DNA of 38,846 bases, taken from contig CALUYP010000066.1 in assembly GCA_944325055.1 (NCBI GenBank), positions 1 to 38,846 on the forward strand. Reading direction: 5' to 3'. Position numbers and translations under genes: made by a program. Shown here piece by piece: positions 29,310 through 36,186 of the stretch; within the stretch, counting starts at the first letter, position 1, and the number at the start of each line of letters is the position of its first letter. A model generated the notes under the pieces. The model saw only the letters and a program-made list of their open reading frames with translations, was not told where the DNA came from and did not search any database. Origin of the DNA: an uncultured Elusimicrobiales bacterium. GTDB lineage: Bacteria; Elusimicrobiota; Elusimicrobia; Elusimicrobiales; Elusimicrobiaceae.

Positions 29310-30329
29310 TTATTTAAATGAATATTTTCCGCCCAACAAATCAGCTAAGGGCTTAGTGGCTTCATTACGTTCCAATGCAATTTTGATGATGGCCGTCATG
29401 GGTACCGCCAGCAGCGCTCCCATCACGCCCCATACCAGCGCCCAGAAAATTAAACACGCAATGACCACGATGGGATCCAAGTCCATTCCTTTTCCAAGCC
29501 ATTTCGTCTCCAAAATATTACCAATGACAAAATGAACGGCTGTAAGCAAAATCAGGGCCAGCAGAATGTGCCAATCAAACCCATATTGCAAAAACAAAAC
29601 GGGCATTGGCAAAACAGTAGAAATAAAAGGTCCTATATTGGGAATGAAATTTAATACAAACGTCAGCACCGCCAACATGGATGCCAATTCCGTTTTAATG
29701 GAAGCCAGCACAATCCAAGTAAATCCGGCCGCCAGCAAAGACACAAAAAGTTTAATTAACAAATAAAACGAAATTTGCTTTTGAATATTTCCTCCTACCA
29801 AAGAAGGCTTTTCCGCGGATGCTTTACCCATAAAAATAAAAATTACAAAAAGGGTAATCAGCATTAAGTTGGTCAGAATGGAAACCAACGTGCTTCCTAC
29901 GCTTTTAAGCATATTAAATACCGGCAGTTTTGCTACGGTGTCCGCCACAAAATCCGCATTCATATTAACGCCGTATTTTTGGGAATGCAGCAGCAGCCAA
30001 TCCAACGTATCGTTTAAGCGTTCGCTGTAGATGTCGGCTCCCGCCACAAAACTTTCAATAGAACCTGAAATAAACAGAACGGAAAGGGTAATAACCGCTA
30101 AGAACGCCAAAAAGCTAAGCACTAATCCGAATCCGTAGGGTACGCGCCATTTCTGTTTGAGCCAGCCGGCCAAAGTGCCGGCCACCATCGATATAAAAAG
30201 CGCAATCACAAAGGGCATGAGCATGGTTTTCGTGTAGACAAGCACCCAAGTGGCTGCGGTAGCGGCTAAAATCATTAAACAAACGGTATTGATTGGGGCA
30301 AATTTTTCCAAGGAATTTTTTGTAAACAT
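29310..30329 (-). CDS. AI-2E family transporter (PerM/YdiK-like)
   Basis: 339 residues with about eight membrane helices. Family signatures are present in the second half: FVLNFIPNIGPFIS, GNILETKWLGKGMDLDPIVVI and FWALVWGVMGALLAVPMTAIIKI. Members include the AI-2 exporter TqsA and Na+/H+ antiporter-like proteins, so the substrate cannot be assigned. It is first in the minus-strand operon, and its TAA is immediately followed by the permease ATG. Its presence at the head of a wall-recycling operon is unexplained. Confidence 0.88.
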   Translation of the reverse strand: MFTKNSLEKFAPINTVCLMILAATAATWVLVYTKTMLMPFVIALFISMVAGTLAGWLKQKWRVPYGFGLVLSFLAFLAVITLSVLFISGSIESFVAGADIYSERLNDTLDWLLLHSQKYGVNMNADFVADTVAKLPVFNMLKSVGSTLVSILTNLMLITLFVIFIFMGKASAEKPSLVGGNIQKQISFYLLIKLFVSLLAAGFTWIVLASIKTELASMLAVLTFVLNFIPNIGPFISTVLPMPVLFLQYGFDWHILLALILLTAVHFVIGNILETKWLGKGMDLDPIVVIACLIFWALVWGVMGALLAVPMTAIIKIALERNEATKPLADLLGGKYSFK

Positions 30330-30452
30330 AAGACCTCTCTTATATTTTAGTATAGCATAGGTTTAGGAATTGCGTATATTGAGTTTTAGAGGAATAAATC
30401 ATAAAATTTTTAAAAAACATTTGAAATTGATATAATAATAATATCCTTTTTA

Positions 30453-30527
30453 GGGCAGTTGGCGCAGCGGTAGCGCGTCCGCCTCACACGCGGAAGGTCA
30501 CAGGTTCAAATCCTGTACTGCCCACCA
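30453..30527 (+). tRNA. tRNA-Val (anticodon CAC), CCA encoded
   Basis: 75 bases fold as a full cloverleaf: acceptor GGGCAGT/ACTGCCC, D stem GCGC/GCGC, anticodon stem TCCGC/GCGGA with loop CTCACAC giving anticodon CAC (reads GTG), five-base variable loop, and T stem ACAGG/CCTGT with loop TTCAAAT. Discriminator A and a genomic CCA follow. A TATAAT at 30431-30436 lies upstream and a strong terminator follows. Confidence 0.97.
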
Positions 30528-30531
30528 TTTT

Positions 30532-30558
30532 AAAACCCCCGGTAAAACGGGGGTTTTG
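30532..30558 (+). terminator. Rho-independent terminator after tRNA-Val
   Basis: A 10-bp inverted repeat (30532-30541 with 30548-30557; CCCCCG/CGGGGG flanked by A4/T4) with a 6-base loop, 4 bases after the encoded CCA. Confidence 0.92.
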
Positions 30559-30593
30559 TAATATAGGGAATGCGGGGAACCGATTGCGTGCGG

Positions 30594-30625
30594 GCGGATA
30601 TAAGCGGATATAAAGTGGATATAAA
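30594..30625. repeat. Three tandem copies of a GCGGATATAA unit upstream of the marC-family gene
   Basis: Units at 30594-30603, 30604-30614 and 30615-30625 read GCGGATATAA, GCGGATATAAA and GTGGATATAAA, a period of 10-11 bases, about one helical turn. The array is directly followed by an inverted repeat. Stacked sites on one helix face suggest cooperative protein binding, but no regulator is known. Confidence 0.6.
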
Positions 30626-30642
30626 CGGAAGAGTATTCCGTT
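30624..30642. promoter_or_regulatory. Inverted repeat in the marC-family promoter region
   Basis: AACGGAA-GAGTA-TTCCGTT is a perfect 7-bp inverted repeat with a 5-base spacer. A TATACT hexamer (30649-30654), a plausible -10 box, begins 7 bases later. The placement suits a repressor operator. Confidence 0.4.
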
Positions 30643-30707
30643 ATTTTATATACTATTGAAAAGCGAATATTTTTATCTTTTGGGATCGCCTTTTTTGGAG
30701 GGTTTTT

Positions 30708-31394
30708 ATGGATTGGGGGTTGTTGGTAAACTCGTTTATAGGTATGTTGTCTATTTTAAATCCGATAGGCAACGTGCCGATTTTTTTGGAACATGTGGAG
30801 AATGAACCTCCGAAAGTGCAACGAGTGGTAGCGTTGCTGATGGCATTGTCTATTTTTGTGTTGCTTACCACCTTTTTTGTTTTTGGAAGCCGTATTTTAA
30901 CGCTGTTTGGCATTACCATCCCCGCTTTCCGCTTGGCCGGATCGATCGTCATCTTAATCGTGGGGTTGCGTATGTTGCAGGGAAAAAGCAAATTTGAGAG
31001 CCACGGAATTGAAACCGCCGCCGCACAAGGGGATACTTTTGATCAGGCCCGAAACCGCTTAAGCCGTATCTTAGTACCGGTGGCAATGCCTTTGTTTATT
31101 GGTCCTGGTTCTATTACAACCGCTATTTTATATTCGGAGAGGACCTCTTCTTTGCCGATGGCGTTAATGATGATAGGGGTGTTGTTTTTGAGCTCGGTGA
31201 TTGTAGGAATTTGTTTGGTAGGGTCCCGCTATATTTTTAATAAAATCGGACCCAACGGAACGCAAATTGTCATCCGGTTTATGGGGATGATTCTGTGCGC
31301 GATTGCGATGCAGTTTATGATTGACGGAGTGGCGCAGCTTTTGCCGGGAGTATTGGATTCTACTTTTACCCATGCGGCTTCACATATTAAGTAA
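30708..31394 (+). CDS. MarC-family integral membrane protein
   Basis: 228 residues, about six membrane helices. The family signature ILNPIGNVPIFLE (16-28) and the repeated-half signature LVPVAMPLFIGPGSITTAI mark it as MarC/UPF0056. Despite the name, the family has no proven role in multiple antibiotic resistance; a transport function is assumed. The ATG follows GGAGGG by 5 bases. A tandem repeat and a palindrome occupy the promoter region. Confidence 0.92.
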   Translation: MDWGLLVNSFIGMLSILNPIGNVPIFLEHVENEPPKVQRVVALLMALSIFVLLTTFFVFGSRILTLFGITIPAFRLAGSIVILIVGLRMLQGKSKFESHGIETAAAQGDTFDQARNRLSRILVPVAMPLFIGPGSITTAILYSERTSSLPMALMMIGVLFLSSVIVGICLVGSRYIFNKIGPNGTQIVIRFMGMILCAIAMQFMIDGVAQLLPGVLDSTFTHAASHIK

Positions 31395-31448
31395 GAAGAA
31401 AAAATTTTCAGCCAATTTTCTTCTGCACTTTACCAACAGAGGCAGTCT

Positions 31449-33455
31449 ATGGACCGATTTAAACTGATATCCTCTTTCAAACCGGCGGGAGACCAACCTA
31501 AAGCCATTGAAGCCCTTACGCAAGGCATTCTGGCCGGACAAAAACGCCAAACTCTTTTGGGAGTAACGGGATCCGGCAAGACCTTTACGATGGCTAACGT
31601 AATTGAACGGCTGAATATTCCTACGCTGATCTTATCTCCTAATAAAGTGCTGGCGGCCCAATTATATGCTGAATTCAAACAGTTTTTTCCGGAAAATGCC
31701 GTAGAATATTTTATTTCATATTATGATTATTACCAACCGGAAGCGTATATTCCGCAAACCGATACATATATCGAAAAAGATTCGGCGGTGAACGAACATA
31801 TCGATAAGCTCCGTTTAAAAGCAACCACTTCTCTTTTGACCCGTAAAGACGTGATTGTAGTGGCGTCTGTTTCGTGCATTTACAATATCGGCTCGCCGGA
31901 CAGCTTTCGTGAAATGCGCATCTACCTCAAAAAAGGCGGACGGCTAACGCGTTCGGCGCTTTCTGCCCAATTAATCAAAATCCAATACCGGCGGGATGAA
32001 ATGGAATTTGCTTCCGGCCATTTCCGTATGCGCGGCCCGTATACGGATGTGATGACGCCCTATAGTCAAAATGCCATTCGTGTGGAGATTTCAGGCAAGA
32101 CCATTTCCCATATTTATGAAATACATCCGGTTACCGGAAACGTGTTGGCGGAATTAGAAGAAGCGTGGATTTACCCAGCTAAGCACTTTGTGGCGACGGA
32201 TGAGGATACTCAAAACGCGATTTCCCAAATACGCCGCGATTTGGAAATCCGGCACGCCGAATTATTACAGGAAGGAAAAGATTTAGAGGCCTATCGCTTA
32301 AAACAGCGTACCGAATATGATTTGGAAATGTTAGAACAGGCGGGTTTTTGTCCCGGTATTGAAAATTATTCCCGGTATATGGACGGGCGCAATCCGGGAG
32401 AAAGGCCGGCTTGTTTGTTGGATTATTTTAAACGTTATGATGATTTTTTAATGATAGTGGATGAATCCCACGTCGCATTGCCGCAGGTGCGCGGTATGTT
32501 TAACGGAGACCGCGCCCGAAAACAGATGTTGGTGGATTTTGGTTTCCGGCTGCCTTCGGCATTGGATAACAGACCTCTTAAATTTGATGAATTTGAAAAA
32601 TTGCTTCCGGCTACCGTATTTGTATCCGCCACGCCGGGTCCGTACGAATTGACTGTATGCGGAAACCATATTGTAGAGCAAGTCATCCGGCCCACCGGAC
32701 TGGTGGATCCCAAGGTTTCTATTCATCCCACCTCCGGCCAGATTGATCATTTAGTCGGTAAAATCAACGAACATAAAAACCGCGGAGAACGTACTTTAGT
32801 GCTTGCACTGACTAAAAAAACCGCTGAAGACTTAAGCGCTTTCTTTACCGAAAAAAACATCAAAACCCGCTACTTGCATTCTGATATTGAAGCGTTGGAC
32901 CGCGTAGAAATTTTAAAAGAATTTAGACAAGGAAAATTTGACGTATTGGTGGGGATTAATTTGTTGCGTGAAGGAATTGATATTCCGCAAGTTGGGCTTG
33001 TTGCTATTTTAGGTGCGGACAATGAAGGTTTTTTGCGCAATACGACCACGTTGATTCAAATTTCAGGCCGCGCCGCCCGCAACGCCGGCGGAGAAGTCGT
33101 CTTATATGCCGACCGCAAGACCGATTCCATCCGTTACGCTCTTACGGAAATGAACCGCCGCCGAAAATTGCAGGAAGCTTATAATAAAGAACATCATATT
33201 ACGCCGAAAACAATTCAAAAAATAGAAGTGGAATTGAAGGAATTAGAGCAACAAACCAAAACCAGCGCTTTTGGTATTTTAAGGCAGACCTTGCCGGAAC
33301 CCACGCTGAAAAATATTCAGTCCGTGGAAAAAGAGTTGGAACAACAAATGCTTCAAGCCTCCGAGGCGCTTAATTTCGAATTGGCGGCAGAATTGAGGGA
33401 CCGGTTGTTTGAAATACGACAAATGCGCGTAAAAGGAACCGGAAAAAAGAAATAA
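31449..33455 (+). CDS. uvrB: Excinuclease ABC subunit B
   Basis: 668 residues, normal length. Helicase-fold damage verifier of nucleotide excision repair. P-loop GVTGSGKT is at 38-45, the DNA-inserting beta-hairpin segment with YYDYYQPEAYIP at 91-102, and DESHV is the Walker B site. LREGIDIPQVGLVAILGADNEGFLR and ISGRAARN form motifs V and VI. A C-terminal UVR domain (EALNFELAAELRDRL) recruits UvrC. It lies 54 bases after the marC-family gene. Confidence 0.98.
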   Translation: MDRFKLISSFKPAGDQPKAIEALTQGILAGQKRQTLLGVTGSGKTFTMANVIERLNIPTLILSPNKVLAAQLYAEFKQFFPENAVEYFISYYDYYQPEAYIPQTDTYIEKDSAVNEHIDKLRLKATTSLLTRKDVIVVASVSCIYNIGSPDSFREMRIYLKKGGRLTRSALSAQLIKIQYRRDEMEFASGHFRMRGPYTDVMTPYSQNAIRVEISGKTISHIYEIHPVTGNVLAELEEAWIYPAKHFVATDEDTQNAISQIRRDLEIRHAELLQEGKDLEAYRLKQRTEYDLEMLEQAGFCPGIENYSRYMDGRNPGERPACLLDYFKRYDDFLMIVDESHVALPQVRGMFNGDRARKQMLVDFGFRLPSALDNRPLKFDEFEKLLPATVFVSATPGPYELTVCGNHIVEQVIRPTGLVDPKVSIHPTSGQIDHLVGKINEHKNRGERTLVLALTKKTAEDLSAFFTEKNIKTRYLHSDIEALDRVEILKEFRQGKFDVLVGINLLREGIDIPQVGLVAILGADNEGFLRNTTTLIQISGRAARNAGGEVVLYADRKTDSIRYALTEMNRRRKLQEAYNKEHHITPKTIQKIEVELKELEQQTKTSAFGILRQTLPEPTLKNIQSVEKELEQQMLQASEALNFELAAELRDRLFEIRQMRVKGTGKKK

Positions 33456-33470
33456 AAGAGAAGCCGCTTG

Positions 33471-33500
33471 TTGCTTGTCGATAAATTGCTAAAATATAAT
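33471..33500 (+). promoter_or_regulatory. Promoter-like sequence ending one base before the start codon at 33502
   Basis: TTGCTT (33471-33476), an 18-base spacer and a perfect TATAAT (33495-33500). Transcription from it would begin around 33506-33508, inside the annotated biotin-ligase-like gene. Either the real start codon is later (GTG at 33532 is in frame) or this promoter is not used for this gene. Confidence 0.4.
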
Positions 33501-33501
33501 T

Positions 33502-34086
33502 ATGGAAGAAACAACACTCCCCTTAAAAAAAGTGCAAAAAGTAATTGGATTGGAAACTGTTTCCAGCACGCAAGACCTTGCTCTGGAGCTGGCCCGGCGC
33601 GGGGAAGAAGACGGGACGCTGATTCTGGCGTGTGAGCAAACGGCCGCCCGCAGGCAGGATGGAAGCCGGTTTCATGCCCCAGAAGGAGGCGTTTATTTTA
33701 CACTCTTGCTGCGTCCGGGAAAAAACGATTTATGCGCCGCATCATTAAACAGCGTTGCCGCCGAATCCATAGCGGAAGTCATTTCTTCCGCATTTGGAAT
33801 GAAAACCAAGACCGATGATGTACATGCGGTTTTAGTTTGGAATACCAAAAAACGAAAATGGCAACAAGTTGCTGCGGTGTTAACTGAAACTTTTGAAGAG
33901 AAAGCCCCTTTTGTGTTGGCGGGAATGGGGGTAAATGTAAACAATCGTGTTTCGGCTTCCCGGAAAGAGAAGGAAATTTCCGTCAAGCAATTGATTGGAG
34001 AGACCGTCAGCAAAGAGCTTTTTTTAGAAGAAATACTTCTTTCTTTTTGGAAATATTACGCTCGTTGGCTGCATTTGTCCCGTTAA
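33502..34086 (+). CDS. Divergent biotin-protein-ligase-like protein (BirA catalytic-domain fold)
   Basis: 194 residues, about the size of a bare BirA catalytic domain. The order of family blocks is kept: ETVSSTQDLA (18-27), EQTAARRQDGSRF...GGVYFTLLLRP (45-72), a KTDDV region (103-107), VAAVLTE (123-129) and GMGVNVNN (141-148). However, the biotinyl-AMP loop GRGRxGRxW is replaced by ARRQDGSRF, and KWPNDV is reduced to KTDDV. Without these it may not act as a normal biotin ligase. Possible roles are a related ligase for another cofactor, a binding protein, or a relic. No DNA-binding N-domain is present. No ribosome-binding site precedes the ATG; see the promoter entry for a possible later start. 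Confidence 0.68.
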   Translation: MEETTLPLKKVQKVIGLETVSSTQDLALELARRGEEDGTLILACEQTAARRQDGSRFHAPEGGVYFTLLLRPGKNDLCAASLNSVAAESIAEVISSAFGMKTKTDDVHAVLVWNTKKRKWQQVAAVLTETFEEKAPFVLAGMGVNVNNRVSASRKEKEISVKQLIGETVSKELFLEEILLSFWKYYARWLHLSR

Positions 34087-34097
34087 TATTTTGGCAT

Positions 34098-34128
34098 AAA
34101 AATACCCGCCGTACGGCGGGTATTTTTA
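34098..34128. terminator. Bidirectional Rho-independent terminator
   Basis: A perfect 13-bp inverted repeat (34098-34110 with 34115-34127; core TACCCGCC/GGCGGGTA) with a GTAC loop and A5/T5 flanks lies between two convergent genes. It can serve both. Confidence 0.93.
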
Positions 34129-34146
34129 TCGCTAAAGAAGAAAGGG

Positions 34147-34512
34147 TCAGTCTCCCAACGCTTGTTTGACTTTAATCAAAAAATCCGTCAGCACAAACGG
34201 TTTAGAACAAAACGCTTTAACTTGCGGATGGGAAAGAAACATTTTTTCCGACTCCACCAACGCAGAAGTTACAATAACCGGTGTAGAAGAAAGCGTTTCG
34301 TCTTCCGTCATAATTTTAACGATGCTGGCTCCGTCCAGTCCGGGCAGCATAACGTCTAGGATAACCAAGTGCGGATGCACTTTTTTCATGGTGGCGACGG
34401 CATCACGACCCGTTTGGCAGGAAGAAACCTCATATCCTTCCCGGGTCAAGATCAGTGTTAGCAAATCGATGATACTGGCTTCATCTTCTACAATTAAAAT
34501 TCTCTTTTTCAT
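34147..34512 (-). CDS. Single-domain response regulator (CheY-like receiver)
   Basis: 121 residues from the ATG at 34512 (MKKRILIVEDE); an upstream GTG two codons earlier is less likely. The receiver has acidic residues Glu9, Asp10 and Glu11, phospho-acceptor Asp53 (LDVMLPG), Thr82/Ser83 and Lys104 (CSKPF). There is no output domain and no histidine kinase nearby, so it is an orphan that must act by protein-protein contact. It is divergent from tilS with a 44-base gap in which -10-like hexamers for both strands overlap (34542-34549). Confidence 0.92.
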   Translation of the reverse strand: MKKRILIVEDEASIIDLLTLILTREGYEVSSCQTGRDAVATMKKVHPHLVILDVMLPGLDGASIVKIMTEDETLSSTPVIVTSALVESEKMFLSHPQVKAFCSKPFVLTDFLIKVKQALGD

Positions 34513-34541
34513 AAGCACATTCCAAACTTTTTATCTAATTT

Positions 34542-34549
34542 ATTATACT
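34542..34549. promoter_or_regulatory. Overlapping divergent -10 hexamers between the receiver gene and tilS
   Basis: TATACT on the plus strand (34544-34549) and TATAAT on the minus strand (34547-34542) share bases in the short divergent gap. If both are real, polymerase could occupy only one at a time. The -35 matches are poor on both strands. Confidence 0.3.
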
Positions 34550-34556
34550 TTTTTAT

Positions 34557-35309
34557 ATGACAAAAAAAAGCTTTAATGCTGCTGTTCTTCCCCGGATGCG
34601 ACTTTTTGCTTCCCGTCTCATTAGCCGCGGCGACGCCGTATTGGTTGGATTAAGCGGCGGAGCCGATTCGGTATGTTTGCTTCATTTTCTTAGATATCTG
34701 TCAAAAGAGAAACATTTTTTATTGGCAGCCGTACACGTGAATCACGGCTTGCGCGGCCAAGCGGCTTTAGCTGACCAACGCTTCTGCCGTGACTTATGCA
34801 AAACATTAGAAATAGAATTTCTGACGCTGAAAACAGACGCCAAGAAAATAGCCGCCAAATTTAATTTGAGTCCGGAACACGGCGCCCGCAAAGCGCGTTA
34901 TGAGGCGTTTATCAAGTTAGCCCGTCAATGGGGCGCTAACAAGTTGGCTTTAGGGCATCAGCTGGACGACCAAGCCGAAACGGTTTTATTAAATTTGTTG
35001 CGCGGAACGCAGGCGAAAGGATTAGCCGGTATTCCCGTTCGTCGGCCGCTTGCAAACGGAATCGAAATCGTACGGCCGCTGTTATGTATTACAAGGGCGG
35101 AAACCGAAGCCTATTTGAAAAATAATCATCTCCCCCATATTACCGATCAGACCAATTTTGACGACGTCTATACGCGTAATTGGATTCGTTCCAAATTGTT
35201 GCCGTTATTGGAAACCAAACAGCCGCAGATTAAAAAACATTTGGCGTTAATGGCGCAGGAAATCGAAAAAATTTTGGGCGAAAAACGTATCCGAAAAGAT
35301 CTTTTATAA
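34557..35309 (+). CDS. tilS: tRNA(Ile)-lysidine synthase, short form
   Basis: 250 residues. N-type ATP pyrophosphatase: P-loop GLSGGADS (31-38), VHVNHGLRG, and the PEHGARKARYEAF and GHQLDDQAETVLLNLLRG blocks that bind tRNA and ATP. It turns C34 of the AUA-decoding tRNA-Ile into lysidine, which is essential. The protein stops soon after the catalytic and linker regions and lacks the C-terminal domains of the longer E. coli-type enzyme, so it is at the small end of the family. No ribosome-binding site is visible before the ATG. It converges on the hydrolase gene with 11 bases between. Confidence 0.93.
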   Translation: MTKKSFNAAVLPRMRLFASRLISRGDAVLVGLSGGADSVCLLHFLRYLSKEKHFLLAAVHVNHGLRGQAALADQRFCRDLCKTLEIEFLTLKTDAKKIAAKFNLSPEHGARKARYEAFIKLARQWGANKLALGHQLDDQAETVLLNLLRGTQAKGLAGIPVRRPLANGIEIVRPLLCITRAETEAYLKNNHLPHITDQTNFDDVYTRNWIRSKLLPLLETKQPQIKKHLALMAQEIEKILGEKRIRKDLL

Positions 35310-35320
35310 ACGTACGGCGT

Positions 35321-36103
35321 TTAGGCTTGTTGTAAAAACTGATAGAAATCATCCCGTGCATATTTTTCGGCAAAAGGAGAGTGGCTGCATTTGTCGAATA
35401 CAATAAGTTGGAAAGCCGCGTTTGCCGTGCGCAGCGGTTTGGTAACTCCTTGCAGGGGGTGTGGGTCTTGTTTCCCGTGCAGAATCGTAATTGGACAAAC
35501 CAGTTTTGCAGCCGCTTGCACGAATTTATTTTCCTTGCGCAGCCGAATCGCTTGAGGCCAAATCAGTTGATATTGGGATACATCCATATCAAGAGCTTGG
35601 TCATCGTAAGGACACGGTTCAAAAAAATCTGTTTTTTGCGTTAAAAATTCCAACGTTTGGAAAGCTTGTTCTTTTAGAGCGCTTTCCTCTTGTTTTTCCA
35701 CAACGAATAGAGCGGTTTGAAAGGCAAGAGCTTCTTCGTTGGATAACAACGCAAGGCGGTTTTGCAGAATCTGCGGTACAAATTCTGGGGTAAGCGGGGG
35801 GCAGGAAACCAGCACCAGATGGCGGACCTCGTTTGGAAAACGCGCCGCGTACAAAATCGACAGCCACGCTCCCCAAGAATGACCTGCCAGCGTAACCGGA
35901 CAAGCGGTTTGGTGCAACTGTTCGTGCAGTTCCTGCAGAAGCGATTCAATGCTGGTGCCGGTTTGGAGCGCTTCCAAAACGCCGCGGGTCTTTCCAATTT
36001 CCTTAGCCGATCCCGCCAAACTTCCCCGCGCACCCGGCCCTCCATGTACCAACACCAATGAATAGGGCGCTGAACCATATAACCGAAATGAAACTTGAGA
36101 CAT
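35321..36103 (-). CDS. Alpha/beta-fold hydrolase
   Basis: 260 residues without a signal peptide. The oxyanion-hole motif HGGPG (20-24) is followed by the nucleophile elbow GHSWG (Ser75), an acid in HGKQDPHP and the catalytic His in CSHSPF near the C-terminus. The HGGPG motif is common in proline iminopeptidase-like enzymes, but the substrate cannot be told. It is transcribed toward tilS and divergently from murE. Confidence 0.87.
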   Translation of the reverse strand: MSQVSFRLYGSAPYSLVLVHGGPGARGSLAGSAKEIGKTRGVLEALQTGTSIESLLQELHEQLHQTACPVTLAGHSWGAWLSILYAARFPNEVRHLVLVSCPPLTPEFVPQILQNRLALLSNEEALAFQTALFVVEKQEESALKEQAFQTLEFLTQKTDFFEPCPYDDQALDMDVSQYQLIWPQAIRLRKENKFVQAAAKLVCPITILHGKQDPHPLQGVTKPLRTANAAFQLIVFDKCSHSPFAEKYARDDFYQFLQQA

Positions 36104-36186
36104 AAAGAATCTTAAAAGCTTTTTTATTTAGTGCCGTTAACTGGAACCTTATTTTCTACATTCTACCAATTTGATACCATATTTCT

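Noticed and set aside
30330-30452. Additional small gene between the AI-2E transporter and tRNA-Val
   Set aside because: The stretch is AT-rich with promoter-like hexamers (TATACT on the minus strand near 30349-30354, TATAAT at 30431-30436) and no credible reading frame.
31394-31424. Terminator between the marC-family gene and uvrB
   Set aside because: A 9-bp AT-rich stem (AGAAGAAAA/TTTTCTTCT) has a 13-base loop and no T-run, so it is too weak to call.
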